DNA of 64,000 nt from Skermania sp. ID1734 (GCF_007489285.1 NZ_VLIY01000003.1:62001-126000); one strand, 5' to 3'; positions 26,383-37,443 are shown, counted from the first letter of the stretch. Notes: generated by a model from the letters alone, not told the origin. Program-made: numbers and translations.

Positions 26383-27392
26383 GCTTCCCCGCCGGCGTCG
26401 CCACGGGCATCGGATCCTGGCCGGGCACCGATCCACGTGAGGCCGCCGCCGTCATCGTCGGCGAACTCGTCGAATTGCCGCACCTCGCGGAACTCCCGGC
26501 GCGTGGCATCGGCGCCGACATGATCGGACGAACCGGAGCCTTGCTGGTGGACTTGCCGTTCGACACCACCACGCGCGGCTACCGGATCGCCGCGCATCGC
26601 GGCGCGGTGAGCAAGCGGGCCACAGATCTGCTCAATCGTGACCTCGACGCTCTCGAGGAGGCCTGGGAGACAGCGGGTTTGGTTGACGCCCAGCGACACA
26701 TCAAGGTGCAGGCGGCCGGGCCGTGGACACTGGCGGCCGAGGTGGAATTGGCCAACGGTCACAAGGTCTTGACCGACCGCGGCGCGGTTCGCGAATTCGC
26801 CGAGTCGCTCGGTGAGGGGTTGGTTCGGCACGTCACCGAAGTGCGGCGTCGTCTCGGCGCCAGCGTCGTGCTGCAACTCGACGAGCCGCTGCTCGCGTCG
26901 GTCCTGGCCGGAACGATCTCGGGTGTCACCGCCCGGGAACGGATACCGGCGATCCCGGCACCGGACGCGCTGGTCCTGCTGGACGCGGTGATTGCTCAGG
27001 CCGACGTGCCGGTGGTGGTCCACGACTGCTCGTCCGCGCCGCCGTGGGAACTGTTTCGGCGCAGCCGTGCGGACGCGGTCAGCTTCGATCTGAACCTGAT
27101 CGATTCGGCCGACCTGGACCCGATCGGAGAGTTGCTCGACGCCGACAAGAACCTGATCCTAGGTATCGTGCCGACGCGGCCGCTGACCCCCGCGCCCACC
27201 TGGCGCGACTGTGCCGCGCCGGCGGTCAAGCTCGTCGACCGGTTGGGTTTTCCGCGATCCGCGCTGGGCGGGCGCGTTTCGGTGTCACCCGCCTGCGGTC
27301 TCGCGGGGGCATCGGAGTCGTGGGCGCGGAAGGCGCTGGCGCTGTGCAACGACGTGGCGCGGGCGCTGGTTGAGGAGCCGGAGAAGCTGTAG
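26379..27392 (+). CDS. MetE-like (cobalamin-independent methionine synthase C-terminal fold) protein
   Basis: A 337-residue single-domain protein, positional orthologue of Rv3015c. It has the UROD/MetE-type barrel with zinc-ligand motifs [10 protein letters not shown] (His and Cys) and VSPACGLAG (Cys) and a LQLDEP segment. It is much shorter than MetE (about 750 residues) and lacks the N-terminal half, so a methyltransferase with another methyl donor is more likely than methionine synthase. The GTG start overlaps mnmA (GTGA). Confidence 0.82.
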   Translation: MSFPAGVATGIGSWPGTDPREAAAVIVGELVELPHLAELPARGIGADMIGRTGALLVDLPFDTTTRGYRIAAHRGAVSKRATDLLNRDLDALEEAWETAGLVDAQRHIKVQAAGPWTLAAEVELANGHKVLTDRGAVREFAESLGEGLVRHVTEVRRRLGASVVLQLDEPLLASVLAGTISGVTARERIPAIPAPDALVLLDAVIAQADVPVVVHDCSSAPPWELFRRSRADAVSFDLNLIDSADLDPIGELLDADKNLILGIVPTRPLTPAPTWRDCAAPAVKLVDRLGFPRSALGGRVSVSPACGLAGASESWARKALALCNDVARALVEEPEKL

Positions 27393-27495
27393 ATCAATCG
27401 ATGCTTCCACGCGGGACAACCCACGCAACGGATTGACCGGTGGTTTCGGCGATGTGATCGAAACCGATTGGCTTCCCCGGGAACCGGCGACCCGT

Positions 27496-27518
27496 GAGAC
27501 CCTTGGTTCGAGGGTCTC
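27496..27518. promoter_or_regulatory. Perfect 8-bp inverted repeat upstream of the mntA-like gene
   Basis: GAGACCCT (27496-27503), a 7-nt spacer, and AGGGTCTC (27511-27518). It lies 29 nt before the mntA-like start in the 155-nt gap after the MetE-like gene. It could be an operator for autoregulation by the pair, or a terminator of the preceding operon. Confidence 0.45.
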
Positions 27519-27547
27519 GACAGTGCTCGGCGTCGAGGAGGCGGATC

Positions 27548-27961
27548 GTGACCGAATCGGTGAACAGACTTCGCGCAGCCGCCAGCAGTGCCTTCGTCGA
27601 TTCGCCGGTGTTGTTTGCCTATCTTTTCGGCTCGCACGCCGCGGGTACGGCGACCGCGCGCAGTGACATCGACGTCGCCGTGTACTGCCGACCGCTGCCA
27701 GACCTGCTCGCACTGCGGTTACGCATGGCGAGCGTGCTGACCGAGAGCTCTGGTCTTGCTGGGATCGAGGTGGTCGTGCTCAACGGCGCGCCGCTGGCGC
27801 TGGCCGGACGGGTCTGCGAATGCCACGTGCCGATCTATTGCGTCGACAGAGCTGCTCGCGCGCGCTACGAAAGCCTGATCAACCGCCGGTACCGCGAATA
27901 CAAGGTTCATGAGGAACGAATTGCGCGGGACTTGTTGGCGCGCATGGCGGTCGGAATCTGA
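27548..27961 (+). CDS. MntA-like nucleotidyltransferase antitoxin
   Basis: A 137-residue minimal nucleotidyltransferase. The active-site pattern GSX10DXD is complete: GSH at residues 28-30 and SDID at 39-42. In MntA/HepT toxin-antitoxin pairs this enzyme transfers AMP to the HEPN toxin and silences it. GTG at 27548 follows GAGGAGG at a good spacing, which excludes the longer open frame. The stop codon lies in an 18-bp tandem duplication, and the HEPN gene follows 24 nt later. It is inserted between the MetE-like gene and ligA, which are neighbours in M. tuberculosis as I recall. Confidence 0.87.
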   Translation: MTESVNRLRAAASSAFVDSPVLFAYLFGSHAAGTATARSDIDVAVYCRPLPDLLALRLRMASVLTESSGLAGIEVVVLNGAPLALAGRVCECHVPIYCVDRAARARYESLINRRYREYKVHEERIARDLLARMAVGI

Positions 27962-27987
27962 AACGACATCGGAATCTGAAACGACAT
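27952..27987. repeat. 18-bp tandem duplication spanning the mntA-like stop
   Basis: Two perfect copies of CGGAATCTGAAACGACAT lie at 27952-27969 and 27970-27987. The first contains the stop codon of the mntA-like gene. The second ends with the first two bases of the HEPN ATG; the first copy ends ATC at the same place, so only one start exists. Confidence 0.95.
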
Positions 27988-28408
27988 GGTGGACCTGGCT
28001 CGTATCGCGACACTGCTGCAACGGATCCGCATCGAGCGCGAACATCTGGTGCGGGCGGGCAAGCGCTCGGACGAGGAGTTGCTGACCGATCCGGATGCGC
28101 TGCCGGCCGCCAAATATCGGATGATCGTGTGCTTCGAGTCAGCGATCGGCGCGGCAGACCACGTGATCGCAAGTGAGGGGCTGCGGACGGCGACGAGCTT
28201 TGTCGACAGTTTCCGCATTCTGGGCGAGGCGGGGGTGATCTCGCTCGAACTGTCGACGACGCTGCAGGATGCGGCACGGTTCCGCAATCTGCTGGTTCAT
28301 CAATTTGGCGACGTCGACGACCACCGGGTGATCGAAATGGTGCGAACCGGGCTGACAAGTTTGGACAGCTTCGTGCAGTCGCTGGCCAGCTACCTCAGTG
28401 CCCGGTGA
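27986..28408 (+). CDS. HepT-like HEPN-domain (DUF86) toxin
   Basis: A 140-residue all-alpha HEPN protein of the DUF86/HepT group. The ribonuclease motif RX4H is present (Arg100 and His105 in RFRNLLVHQF). In characterised HepT the motif continues X-Tyr and that tyrosine is the site modified by MntA; here the residue is Phe107. The toxin may therefore be silenced at another residue, by binding alone, or be inactive. The ATG at 27986 has only a weak GGAAT upstream; GTG at 27989 is possible. It forms an operon with the nucleotidyltransferase. Confidence 0.83.
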   Translation: MVDLARIATLLQRIRIEREHLVRAGKRSDEELLTDPDALPAAKYRMIVCFESAIGAADHVIASEGLRTATSFVDSFRILGEAGVISLELSTTLQDAARFRNLLVHQFGDVDDHRVIEMVRTGLTSLDSFVQSLASYLSAR

Positions 28409-30577
<2,169 letters not shown>

Positions 30578-30633
30578 CCTCAACAATGGTTTAGGTTTCA
30601 CGATGGACTCCAGACCCGAGAGAAGGAGTCCTC

Positions 30634-31362
30634 ATGGCACACCCCGTGTCCGCCGGACCGGCAGCAGAACGCAAGGTTGCCCTGATCACCGGCGGTTCGG
30701 CCGGTTTCGGACGAGCGGTGGCTCGTCGTCTGGTTGCCGATGGCTGGTCGGTCATCCTGACCGCACGTGGCATCGACCGATTGCGATCGGTGCAACGCGA
30801 ACTCGGCGAACAGGCAACAGCCATCGCCGGGGACGTCGCCGATGAACGCCACCGTGCGGACGTTGGCGCGGCCATTGCCGCGGCGGGGCGCCTCGACCTG
30901 CTGGTGAATAACGCCAGCGCGCTCGGGCCGAGTCCGCTGCCTGTCCTGGAGCACTACCCACTGGACGCGTTCACCCAGGTGCTGCAGACGAATGTCGTTG
31001 CGCCCCTTGCGTTCCTACAGCTCTGCCTGCCGTACCTGCGAGCGTCGCGCGGAATCGCCGTGCAGATCAGCTCGGATGCCGCGGTCGGCGGATACCAGGG
31101 GTGGGGCGGTTATGGATCGTCGAAGGCTGCACTGGACCAACTCAGCAACGTTGCGGGCGCGGAGAACCCCGACGTCGCCATCTACGCACTCGATCCCGGC
31201 GACATGCGCACGGAGATGCACCAAGCAGCGTTTCCGGGCGAGGACATTTCCGACCGGCCCGAGCCGTCGGTGGCGGTGCCCGCGCTGATCCACCTGCTCG
31301 AATACCGCCCGCCCAGCGGACGCTACATCGGGTCACAACTACTCGAGCAGGTGCAGGCATGA
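30634..31362 (+). CDS. Short-chain dehydrogenase/reductase
   Basis: A 242-residue classical SDR. The NAD(P) motif is LITGGSAGFGRAVARRL (TGxxxGxG), NNAS is present at ~91, and the catalytic tetrad includes a serine in QISSDAA and YGSSK (Tyr-x-x-x-Lys). LDPGDMRTEM is the region after the active site. The Thr/Arg pattern after strand 2 (TARGIDRLR) favours NADP. ATG at 30634 follows GAAGGAG. It overlaps the QueA-like gene as ATGA, so the two probably act together. The substrate is unknown. This pair is absent from the M. tuberculosis order as I recall it. Confidence 0.88.
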   Translation: MAHPVSAGPAAERKVALITGGSAGFGRAVARRLVADGWSVILTARGIDRLRSVQRELGEQATAIAGDVADERHRADVGAAIAAAGRLDLLVNNASALGPSPLPVLEHYPLDAFTQVLQTNVVAPLAFLQLCLPYLRASRGIAVQISSDAAVGGYQGWGGYGSSKAALDQLSNVAGAENPDVAIYALDPGDMRTEMHQAAFPGEDISDRPEPSVAVPALIHLLEYRPPSGRYIGSQLLEQVQA

Positions 31363-32375
31363 TGGATTTCGCACTGCCACCGGAACTTCAGGCGGCCGGC
31401 CCGCCGGAGTCGCGTGGGCTGGCGCGCGACGAAGTCCGGCTACTGGTTTCAGACACCGCAGGCCTGACGCACGCGGTCTTTCGCGAGCTGCCGACCTTCC
31501 TGCGTCCGGATGACATTGTGGTGGTCAACAATTCGGCGACACTGTCTGCCGCGGTCGATGCCCGGTTGGGCGAAGCCGCTGTGGTAGTGCACTTTTCGAC
31601 CTGGCTCGATGATGGCTCGTGGGTCATCGAGGTCCGCACCACGGACGGCAGACCGGTGCCTTGGCACATCCTCGACATCGGTACCGAGCTGCGTCTTTCC
31701 GGCGGCGCGACAGCAGTTCTGCGCCAACCCTGGCTTCCGCCCGCGCGCCGACTGTGGACGGCCGACATCGACGTCGCAATACCCGCTTATCTGGCGCGGC
31801 ATGGCCGGCCTATCACCTACGCCTACCTGCGGCAACGCTGGTCGGCGCAGTACTACCAGACCGCCTTCGGCACCGTAGCCGGCAGCGCGGAAATGCCTAG
31901 CGCAGGACGACCTTTCACCGCCGAACTGGTTGCCCGGCTGGTGTCGACCGGCATCGCCGTAACGCCGATCACGCTGCACTGTGGGGTGTCCTCGCCTGAA
32001 ACCGGCGAACCGCCGAGCCCCGAACGGTTCGCCGTTTCCCAGCAGACTGCGGATCGGGTAAACGCGACCCGTGCCGCTGGTGGTCGGGTCATAGCGATCG
32101 GCACCACGGTCACTCGCGCGCTCGAATCAGCTACTGGCAGTGACGGAATCGTGCATGCAGCGTCGGGCTGGACGGACGTGGTGCTCGGTCCGCAGCGGCC
32201 GGCCCACGTGGTCGACGGGCTCGTCACCGGCTGGCATGCGCCCGGCGCATCACACCTCGATCTGCTGGAGGCCGTCGCGGGCGCCGAGGTGGTTCGTGAC
32301 GCCTATGCCGCGGCGCTGGACGCCGGCTATCTCTGGCACGAGTTCGGAGACAGCGCACTGCTCGTGCGGTACTAG
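31359..32375 (+). CDS. QueA-like S-adenosylmethionine:tRNA ribosyltransferase-isomerase
   Basis: A 338-residue QueA-family protein. It carries the family's DFALPPELQA start, RDEVRLLV, FRELPTFLRPDDIVVVNNSATL, the RPITYAYL segment, the GRPFTAELV region, and the C-terminal AIGTTVTRALESA and GWHAPGASHLDLLEA. QueA makes epoxyqueuosine in tRNA. No other queuosine gene is in the window and mycobacteria are generally thought to lack the pathway, so the true role may differ. The start is ATGATG at 31359, overlapping the SDR stop. Its stop TAG and that of the convergent ACT gene share CTAG. Confidence 0.82.
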   Translation: MMDFALPPELQAAGPPESRGLARDEVRLLVSDTAGLTHAVFRELPTFLRPDDIVVVNNSATLSAAVDARLGEAAVVVHFSTWLDDGSWVIEVRTTDGRPVPWHILDIGTELRLSGGATAVLRQPWLPPARRLWTADIDVAIPAYLARHGRPITYAYLRQRWSAQYYQTAFGTVAGSAEMPSAGRPFTAELVARLVSTGIAVTPITLHCGVSSPETGEPPSPERFAVSQQTADRVNATRAAGGRVIAIGTTVTRALESATGSDGIVHAASGWTDVVLGPQRPAHVVDGLVTGWHAPGASHLDLLEAVAGAEVVRDAYAAALDAGYLWHEFGDSALLVRY

Positions 32376-33022
32376 CTCAACACGGTGGCGATGATTCCGG
32401 CGAGATAGCCGAGTCGGGCGACCTCGGACGGCCGGAACTCCGGGCCGCCGGGCCGGCCGAGCAGCAGCACCTTGCCAGTGTCGCCCAGCGGTGCGGCCGC
32501 CAGCTTCGTATCCATATCGCGCCAGATCTGCGGCGACCAGTCGGCCTCATCGTCGAGGACGGTGGGCTTCTGCAGCGGCATCCACGGGGTATCGGCGGCG
32601 TGCGTTTCCGGTGCCCCCGAGCTGCCGACAACGCGATACGCCCCTTCGGGGCCCATCGCGACAACGATGCACCAGCCGACGCGAAGAATCCGCGGCGCCC
32701 CGTCGACCAGCACCTGCAGCCGGTCGTGCCGTGCGGCGGCCACCCGATCGATCAGTTCCAGTTCGCGGTGGGTGTCCAGGACGCCCGCGTAGGGCCGGAT
32801 GGAATCGACGTGCACGCCGTCGAGCGCCTCGGCGGCGGTGAGCAGTGTGTCGGGCAACGAACCCGGCTCGACGTCAACGACCAAATCGTCGACCGCGTAG
32901 CCCATCCCGCGTTCGACGACGTCAAGGGACAGAATGTCGGCGCCCACCGAGCCGAGGGCAAGCGCCAGGGCGCCCAGACTTCCGGGCCGATCCGGAAGTT
33001 GCACGCGAAGCAAAAATGACAC
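32372..33022 (-). CDS. ACT-domain amino acid-binding protein
   Basis: A 216-residue protein, positional orthologue of Rv3013. The N-terminal ACT domain shows LLRVQLPDRPGSLGALALALG and SLDVVERGMGYAVDDLVV, with a second half ending GRPGGPEFRPSEVARLGYLAGI. ACT domains bind amino acids and usually regulate enzymes; no catalytic domain is present. GTG at 33022 is chosen because GGGGAAAGG lies upstream and VSFLLRVQL fits the orthologue; ATG at 33040 is the alternative. It converges on the QueA-like gene with a 4-nt overlap and diverges from gatC. Confidence 0.82.
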   Translation of the reverse strand: MSFLLRVQLPDRPGSLGALALALGSVGADILSLDVVERGMGYAVDDLVVDVEPGSLPDTLLTAAEALDGVHVDSIRPYAGVLDTHRELELIDRVAAARHDRLQVLVDGAPRILRVGWCIVVAMGPEGAYRVVGSSGAPETHAADTPWMPLQKPTVLDDEADWSPQIWRDMDTKLAAAPLGDTGKVLLLGRPGGPEFRPSEVARLGYLAGIIATVLS

Positions 33023-33172
33023 GCGCGTCCCTTTCCCCATGCGATAAGCGCACTACACGCCAACGCAATCCTTACACCGCCAGCCGTGTAGTTTCGACTC
33101 GAGACGCCCGGCGTGACCAATTCGACAGCTACGCCGCAAGCTTTGACCTGCTCGAACGGAAAGGGGCCCACG

Positions 33173-33472
33173 GTGCCTGCCATCTCCCGTGACGAGGTTG
33201 CCCACCTCGCCCGGCTGTCCCGGCTCGCTCTGCGCGATGACGAACTCGACCATTTCGCCGGTCAACTCGACTCGATCCTGAGCCACGTCAAGGCGGTCTC
33301 GGAAGTGGCTGCCGACGATGTGCCGCCCATGGCGCATCCAAACCCCGAGGTGAATATCACGCGGCCCGATGTCGTCGTGCCCGGCCTGACCCCGGAGCAG
33401 GCGCTGTCGGGTGCTCCGGCGGCCGAAGACGGTCGATTCCAGGTCCCGCAGATCCTCGGGGAGGGCGAGTGA
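33173..33472 (+). CDS. gatC: Asp/Glu-tRNA amidotransferase subunit C
   Basis: A 99-residue GatC subunit. The signature [17 protein letters not shown] is at the N-terminus, and [11 protein letters not shown] and LRPD-like ITRPDVV follow. GatC wraps around GatA and stabilises the GatCAB complex, which amidates Glu-tRNA(Gln) and Asp-tRNA(Asn). GTG at 33173 has GGAAAGGGG upstream. It is translationally coupled to gatA (stop and start overlap as TGATG). gatB lies 4 kb downstream beyond four intervening genes, pfkA being the last. Confidence 0.95.
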   Translation: MPAISRDEVAHLARLSRLALRDDELDHFAGQLDSILSHVKAVSEVAADDVPPMAHPNPEVNITRPDVVVPGLTPEQALSGAPAAEDGRFQVPQILGEGE

Positions 33473-34941
33473 TGAGCGACCTGACAGCACTGTCCGCCGC
33501 CGAATTGGCCCACGGGATCCATTCTCGCGAGGTTTCCAGCGTCGAGGTCACCCAGGCGCATCTCGACCGCATCGCCGAGGTAGACGGCGAGTACCACGCC
33601 TTCCTGCACGTGGCGGCGGAGTCGGCGCTGGATGCCGCCCGCAGTGTCGACGGCGCGCTGGCCGCCGGTGAGGAGCCGCGGTCCGCGTTGGCCGGGGTGC
33701 CGTTGGCGCTCAAGGACGTCTTCACGACCACCGACATGCCCACCACCTGCGCATCGAAGATCCTCGAGGGTTGGGTCGCGCCGTACGACGCGACGGTGAC
33801 CCAGCGCTTGCGCGCGGCCGGGATCCCGGTGCTGGGCAAGACCAACATGGACGAGTTCGCGATGGGCTCCTCGACCGAGAACTCGGCGTACGGTCCGACG
33901 CGGAACCCGTGGGACACCACCCGGATTCCCGGCGGGTCCGGCGGTGGCTCGGCCGCGGCGCTGGCGTCGAATCAGGCGCCGCTGGCGATCGGCACGGACA
34001 CCGGCGGCTCGATTCGCCAACCCGCCGCCGTCACCGCGACGGTCGGCACCAAGCCGACCTACGGCACCGTGTCGCGCTACGGACTGGTGGCCTGCGCATC
34101 GTCGCTGGACCAGGGCGGCCCCTGCGGGCGCACGGTGCTCGACACCGCGCTCCTGCACGAGGTGATCGCGGGATATGACCCCCGGGACTCGACCTCGCTG
34201 AAAGCGCCGGTGCCACCGGTTGTTTCGGCCGCCCGGGAGGGCACAGCCGGCAACCTTAACGGCGTTCGGGTCGGGGTTGTGAAGGAGTTGCATTCCGACA
34301 GTTACCAACCCGGGGTGATCGCATCGTTCGATGCGGCCGTGGCGACCCTGACCGAGCTGGGCGCCGAGGTGGTCGAGGTGTCTTGCCCGCACTTCGAATA
34401 CGCCCTTGCCGCTTACTATTTGATTTTGCCGAGCGAGGTGTCATCGAACCTGGCGCGGTTCGATGCCATGCGGTACGGCCTTCGGGTCGACGACGGCAAG
34501 TCGAGTGCCGAACAAGTGATGGCCGCGACCCGCGCCGCCGGGTTCGGTCCGGAAGTCAAGCGCCGCATCATGATCGGCACGTACGCGCTGTCGGCCGGGT
34601 ACTACGACGCCTACTACGGGCAGGCCCTGAAGGTCCGTACCCTGATCGCCCGCGACTTCGACAAGGCATACGAGTCCGCGGACGTGTTGATTTCGCCGAC
34701 GAGCCCGTTCACGCCATGGAAGCTCGGCGAGAAGGTCGACGATCCACTGGCCATGTACCTGTCCGACTTGTGCACCCTGCCAACGAATCTCGCTGGTCAT
34801 TGCGCCATGTCGGTGCCGTCCGGACTGTCTGCCGACGACGGGCTGCCGGTGGGACTGCAGATCATGGCGCCCGCGCTTGCCGACGACCGGTTGTACCGGG
34901 TGGGCGCGGCCTACGAGGCGGCGCGCGGCGACATCGGTTAG
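33472..34941 (+). CDS. gatA: Asp/Glu-tRNA amidotransferase subunit A
   Basis: A 489-residue amidase-signature enzyme that releases ammonia from glutamine for tRNA amidation. The Ser-cisSer-Lys triad is visible: Lys in ALKDVFTT (~80), the serine loop [13 protein letters not shown], and [26 protein letters not shown] precedes the loop. Start: ATG at 33472 immediately follows an in-frame GTG at 33469; both overlap the gatC stop. The gene converges on an SDR gene after a 15-nt gap. Confidence 0.96.
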   Translation: MSDLTALSAAELAHGIHSREVSSVEVTQAHLDRIAEVDGEYHAFLHVAAESALDAARSVDGALAAGEEPRSALAGVPLALKDVFTTTDMPTTCASKILEGWVAPYDATVTQRLRAAGIPVLGKTNMDEFAMGSSTENSAYGPTRNPWDTTRIPGGSGGGSAAALASNQAPLAIGTDTGGSIRQPAAVTATVGTKPTYGTVSRYGLVACASSLDQGGPCGRTVLDTALLHEVIAGYDPRDSTSLKAPVPPVVSAAREGTAGNLNGVRVGVVKELHSDSYQPGVIASFDAAVATLTELGAEVVEVSCPHFEYALAAYYLILPSEVSSNLARFDAMRYGLRVDDGKSSAEQVMAATRAAGFGPEVKRRIMIGTYALSAGYYDAYYGQALKVRTLIARDFDKAYESADVLISPTSPFTPWKLGEKVDDPLAMYLSDLCTLPTNLAGHCAMSVPSGLSADDGLPVGLQIMAPALADDRLYRVGAAYEAARGDIG

Positions 34942-34956
34942 ACGGTATGGGTGAGG

Positions 34957-35760
34957 TTACAGCGCTCGGCGCAGCACCGCGTCGACGACGGGCACCGGAA
35001 GCTTGTCCAAGACGGCTCTGGCCCGGTTCGGCTTGACAGAGTAGCGAATTCGCGGTCGGGGCGCGGTCGCCGCGGCGAAAATCGTGTCAGCGAGAAGGGC
35101 CGGTTCGGATGCCGTTGCGTGCTCTTTGCGCGCCATTCGACCCGACTTGCGGGCCATCGCCGCGAACGGTGAGTCGGGTGGCGTTGCCCGCGCGAACGCG
35201 TCTTCGATCGATGCCGTCATCGAAGTGCGGAAGGGTCCCGGCTCAACGATGCTCACCGGCATCCGCACCGCTGCGAGTTCGCGGCGCAACGCATCGCCGT
35301 AGGCCTCGACGGCATGCTTGGTCAGCGCGTAGGCGCCGTTGAAGGGCATCGCATGCTGCCAGCCGGTCTCCGAACTGATCAGGATCACCCGGCCGTTCCC
35401 CTTGCGCAGCAACGGAAAGCACGCACGCACGCTGCGGTGCGTGCCCATGACGTTGATGTCGATGACGCGCTGTAGTCGGTCGTCGGGCATTTCGGCGAGC
35501 GGCCCGATGTCCAGGACGCCGGCCAGGGTCACCAAGGCGCCAAGGCCCGCGGGAGACAGTTCGGCGATTCGGTTGGCCGCGACGTCGACCGACTCGGTAT
35601 GGGTGACGTTCAGCTGGATCGGCACGACGTTGTTAGCTGCCGGTGGGGGTGTGAGGTCGGCGGCGAAGACGGTCCAACCGGACCGGACGAATCGCTCGGT
35701 GGTTGCGGTGCCGAGACCGCCGGCTGCGCCGGTGATGAGAACGGTCTGTGGTGTGGACAC
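34957..35760 (-). CDS. Short-chain dehydrogenase/reductase behind a KstR-type site
   Basis: A 267-residue SDR with VLITGAAGGLGTATTERF (TGxxxGxG) at the N-terminus, a catalytic serine in VILISSETGW and YALTK (Tyr-x-x-x-Lys), then VEPGPFRTSM. It resembles fatty-acid/steroid-type SDRs in general, but the substrate is unknown. GTG at 35760 is preferred because AGGAGG lies 9 nt upstream. A perfect KstR-consensus operator lies 36 nt before the start. It is divergent from the DinB-like gene, and the pair is inserted between gatA and pfkA relative to M. tuberculosis. Confidence 0.85.
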   Translation of the reverse strand: MSTPQTVLITGAAGGLGTATTERFVRSGWTVFAADLTPPPAANNVVPIQLNVTHTESVDVAANRIAELSPAGLGALVTLAGVLDIGPLAEMPDDRLQRVIDINVMGTHRSVRACFPLLRKGNGRVILISSETGWQHAMPFNGAYALTKHAVEAYGDALRRELAAVRMPVSIVEPGPFRTSMTASIEDAFARATPPDSPFAAMARKSGRMARKEHATASEPALLADTIFAAATAPRPRIRYSVKPNRARAVLDKLPVPVVDAVLRRAL

Positions 35761-35795
35761 GCTGGGCCTCCTGGTCAGGGATTCGGGCCAATAGT

Positions 35796-35809
35796 AGAAC
35801 AAGTTCTAA
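35796..35809. promoter_or_regulatory. KstR-type operator upstream of the SDR gene
   Basis: TAGAACAAGTTCTA fits TnnAACnnGTTnnA at all fixed positions and is a near-perfect palindrome. It lies 36 nt upstream of the SDR start and 12 bp from a separate SOS-box palindrome. Sterol or lipid control of the SDR is inferred. Confidence 0.6.
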
Positions 35810-35820
35810 ATTGCTGGCAG

Positions 35821-35836
35821 TCGAACAATAGTTCGA
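35821..35836. promoter_or_regulatory. Perfect mycobacterial SOS (LexA) box
   Basis: TCGAACAATAGTTCGA matches the published mycobacterial LexA consensus TCGAAC-N4-GTTCGA exactly. It lies 40 nt upstream of a DinB-domain gene. LexA repression and induction by DNA damage are expected. Confidence 0.75.
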
Positions 35837-35876
35837 GTAGGTTTGGGGTATCGGTGTGACGGACAAGGGAGGGTGT

Positions 35877-36383
35877 ATGGATCACGTTGCAGTACTTACC
35901 GACGCGTTCGGCCGGGTGCGGGACGAGGTGCACGCGGTTCTTGACGGTTTGCCGGAGGCGGCGCTGACGTACCGGATCGACGGGGACGCGAACACGATTG
36001 CGTGGTTGGTGTGGCATCTCACCCGAGTGCAGGATGACCACGTTTGCGATGTGGCAGGCCGGCAACAGGCCTGGACGGAAGGTGGTTGGAGCGAGCGATT
36101 CGCACTCCCGTTCTCGGCCGAGGCGATCGGCTATGGCCAGTCGTCTCAGGAGGTCGCGCAGGTCCGTGCTGACGCCGACCTGCTGCGCGGCTACTACGAC
36201 GCCGTCCACGACCGAACGCTGGACTACCTACGTACCGTGACGGCAGAAGACCTCGACCGCGTCGTTGACCGGCGCTGGGACCCGCCTGTGACGCTGGGCG
36301 TGCGACTGGTCAGCGTCATCTCCGACGATCTTCAGCACGTCGGCCAGGCAGCATTCGTCAGAGGCGTCTTCGAACGACAATGA
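35877..36383 (+). CDS. DinB-superfamily (mycothiol-dependent type) protein
   Basis: A 168-residue four-helix protein of the DinB/DUF664 superfamily. Candidate metal ligands are His47 in WLVWHLTR, Asp54/His55 in QDDHV and His154 in LQHVGQ. Family members include mycothiol S-transferases and damage-inducible DinB proteins of unknown chemistry; this is not DNA polymerase IV. ATG at 35877 follows GGGAGG and is preferred over GTG at 35856. The perfect SOS box upstream makes DNA-damage induction likely. pfkA follows 7 nt later and might be co-transcribed. Confidence 0.83.
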   Translation: MDHVAVLTDAFGRVRDEVHAVLDGLPEAALTYRIDGDANTIAWLVWHLTRVQDDHVCDVAGRQQAWTEGGWSERFALPFSAEAIGYGQSSQEVAQVRADADLLRGYYDAVHDRTLDYLRTVTAEDLDRVVDRRWDPPVTLGVRLVSVISDDLQHVGQAAFVRGVFERQ

Positions 36384-36390
36384 TGGAGCC

Positions 36391-37422
36391 ATGCGCATCG
36401 GAATCCTCACCGGCGGCGGTGACTGCCCGGGCCTGAACGCGGTGATCCGCGCGGTCGTACGGACCGCCAACGGTCGATACGGCGATTCGATCGTCGGCTT
36501 CCGCGACGGTTGGCGCGGTCTGCTGGAAGACCGGAAGGTGCAGATTCAGAACGATGACCGGATCGACCGGTTGCTCACCAAGGGCGGGACCATGCTGGGC
36601 ACCGCGCGGGTGAATCCGGACAAGCTGCAGGCGGGCATCGAACAGATCAAACAGACGCTCGACGACAACGGCGTCGAGGTGCTGATTCCGATCGGCGGCG
36701 AGGGCACCCTCACCGCGGCGCGGTGGTTGTCCGAGAGCGGTGTCGACGTGGTCGGTGTGCCCAAGACGATCGACAACGACATCGACTGCACCGACGTCAC
36801 ATTCGGCCACGACACGGCGCTGACTATCGCCACCGACGCCATCGACCGTCTGCACACGACCGCCGAGTCGCATCAGCGCGTCATGCTGGTCGAGGTGATG
36901 GGACGCCACGCCGGCTGGATCGCGGTGAACGCCGGGCTCGCGTCGGGCGCACACCTGACGTTGATTCCCGAGCAGCCGTTCGACGTCGATGAGGTATGCC
37001 GACTGGTGAAGCGCCGGTTCCAGCACGGAGACTCGCATTTCATCTGCGTGGTCGCCGAGGGGGCCACCCCCAAGGCTGGGTCGATGACCCTGCGGGAGGG
37101 CGGGATCGACGAGTTCGGCCACAAGATCTTCACCGGCGTCGCCCAACAACTCGGCGATGAGATCCAGCGCCGGATCGGTAAGGAGGTCCGCACCACCGTC
37201 CTCGGGCACGTGCAGCGTGGCGGCACCCCGACGCCGTACGACCGCATCCTGGCCACCCGGTTCGGCGTGCAGGCCGCCGAGGCGGCTCATGCTGGAAAAT
37301 ATGGCGTCATGGTGGCTCTGCACGGCACCACGATTGATCTCGTGCCGCTGGCGGAGGCGACTCGTCAACTGAAAACCGTGCCGACCGACCGATACCGGGA
37401 GGCTGCCGCCTTCTTCGGCTGA
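36391..37422 (+). CDS. pfkA: 6-phosphofructokinase
   Basis: A 343-residue phosphofructokinase (Rv3010c position) that makes fructose 1,6-bisphosphate in glycolysis. It starts [19 protein letters not shown] (phosphate loop), has GGEGTLTAA where the glycine after the acidic residue is typical of ATP-dependent rather than PPi-dependent enzymes, PKTIDNDID (catalytic aspartates), and [14 protein letters not shown]. Length is that of the actinobacterial group. It starts 7 nt after the DinB-like gene and precedes gatB by 21 nt. Confidence 0.95.
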   Translation: MRIGILTGGGDCPGLNAVIRAVVRTANGRYGDSIVGFRDGWRGLLEDRKVQIQNDDRIDRLLTKGGTMLGTARVNPDKLQAGIEQIKQTLDDNGVEVLIPIGGEGTLTAARWLSESGVDVVGVPKTIDNDIDCTDVTFGHDTALTIATDAIDRLHTTAESHQRVMLVEVMGRHAGWIAVNAGLASGAHLTLIPEQPFDVDEVCRLVKRRFQHGDSHFICVVAEGATPKAGSMTLREGGIDEFGHKIFTGVAQQLGDEIQRRIGKEVRTTVLGHVQRGGTPTPYDRILATRFGVQAAEAAHAGKYGVMVALHGTTIDLVPLAEATRQLKTVPTDRYREAAAFFG

Positions 37423-37443
37423 ACTGGCGATAGCCTTTTGCAC

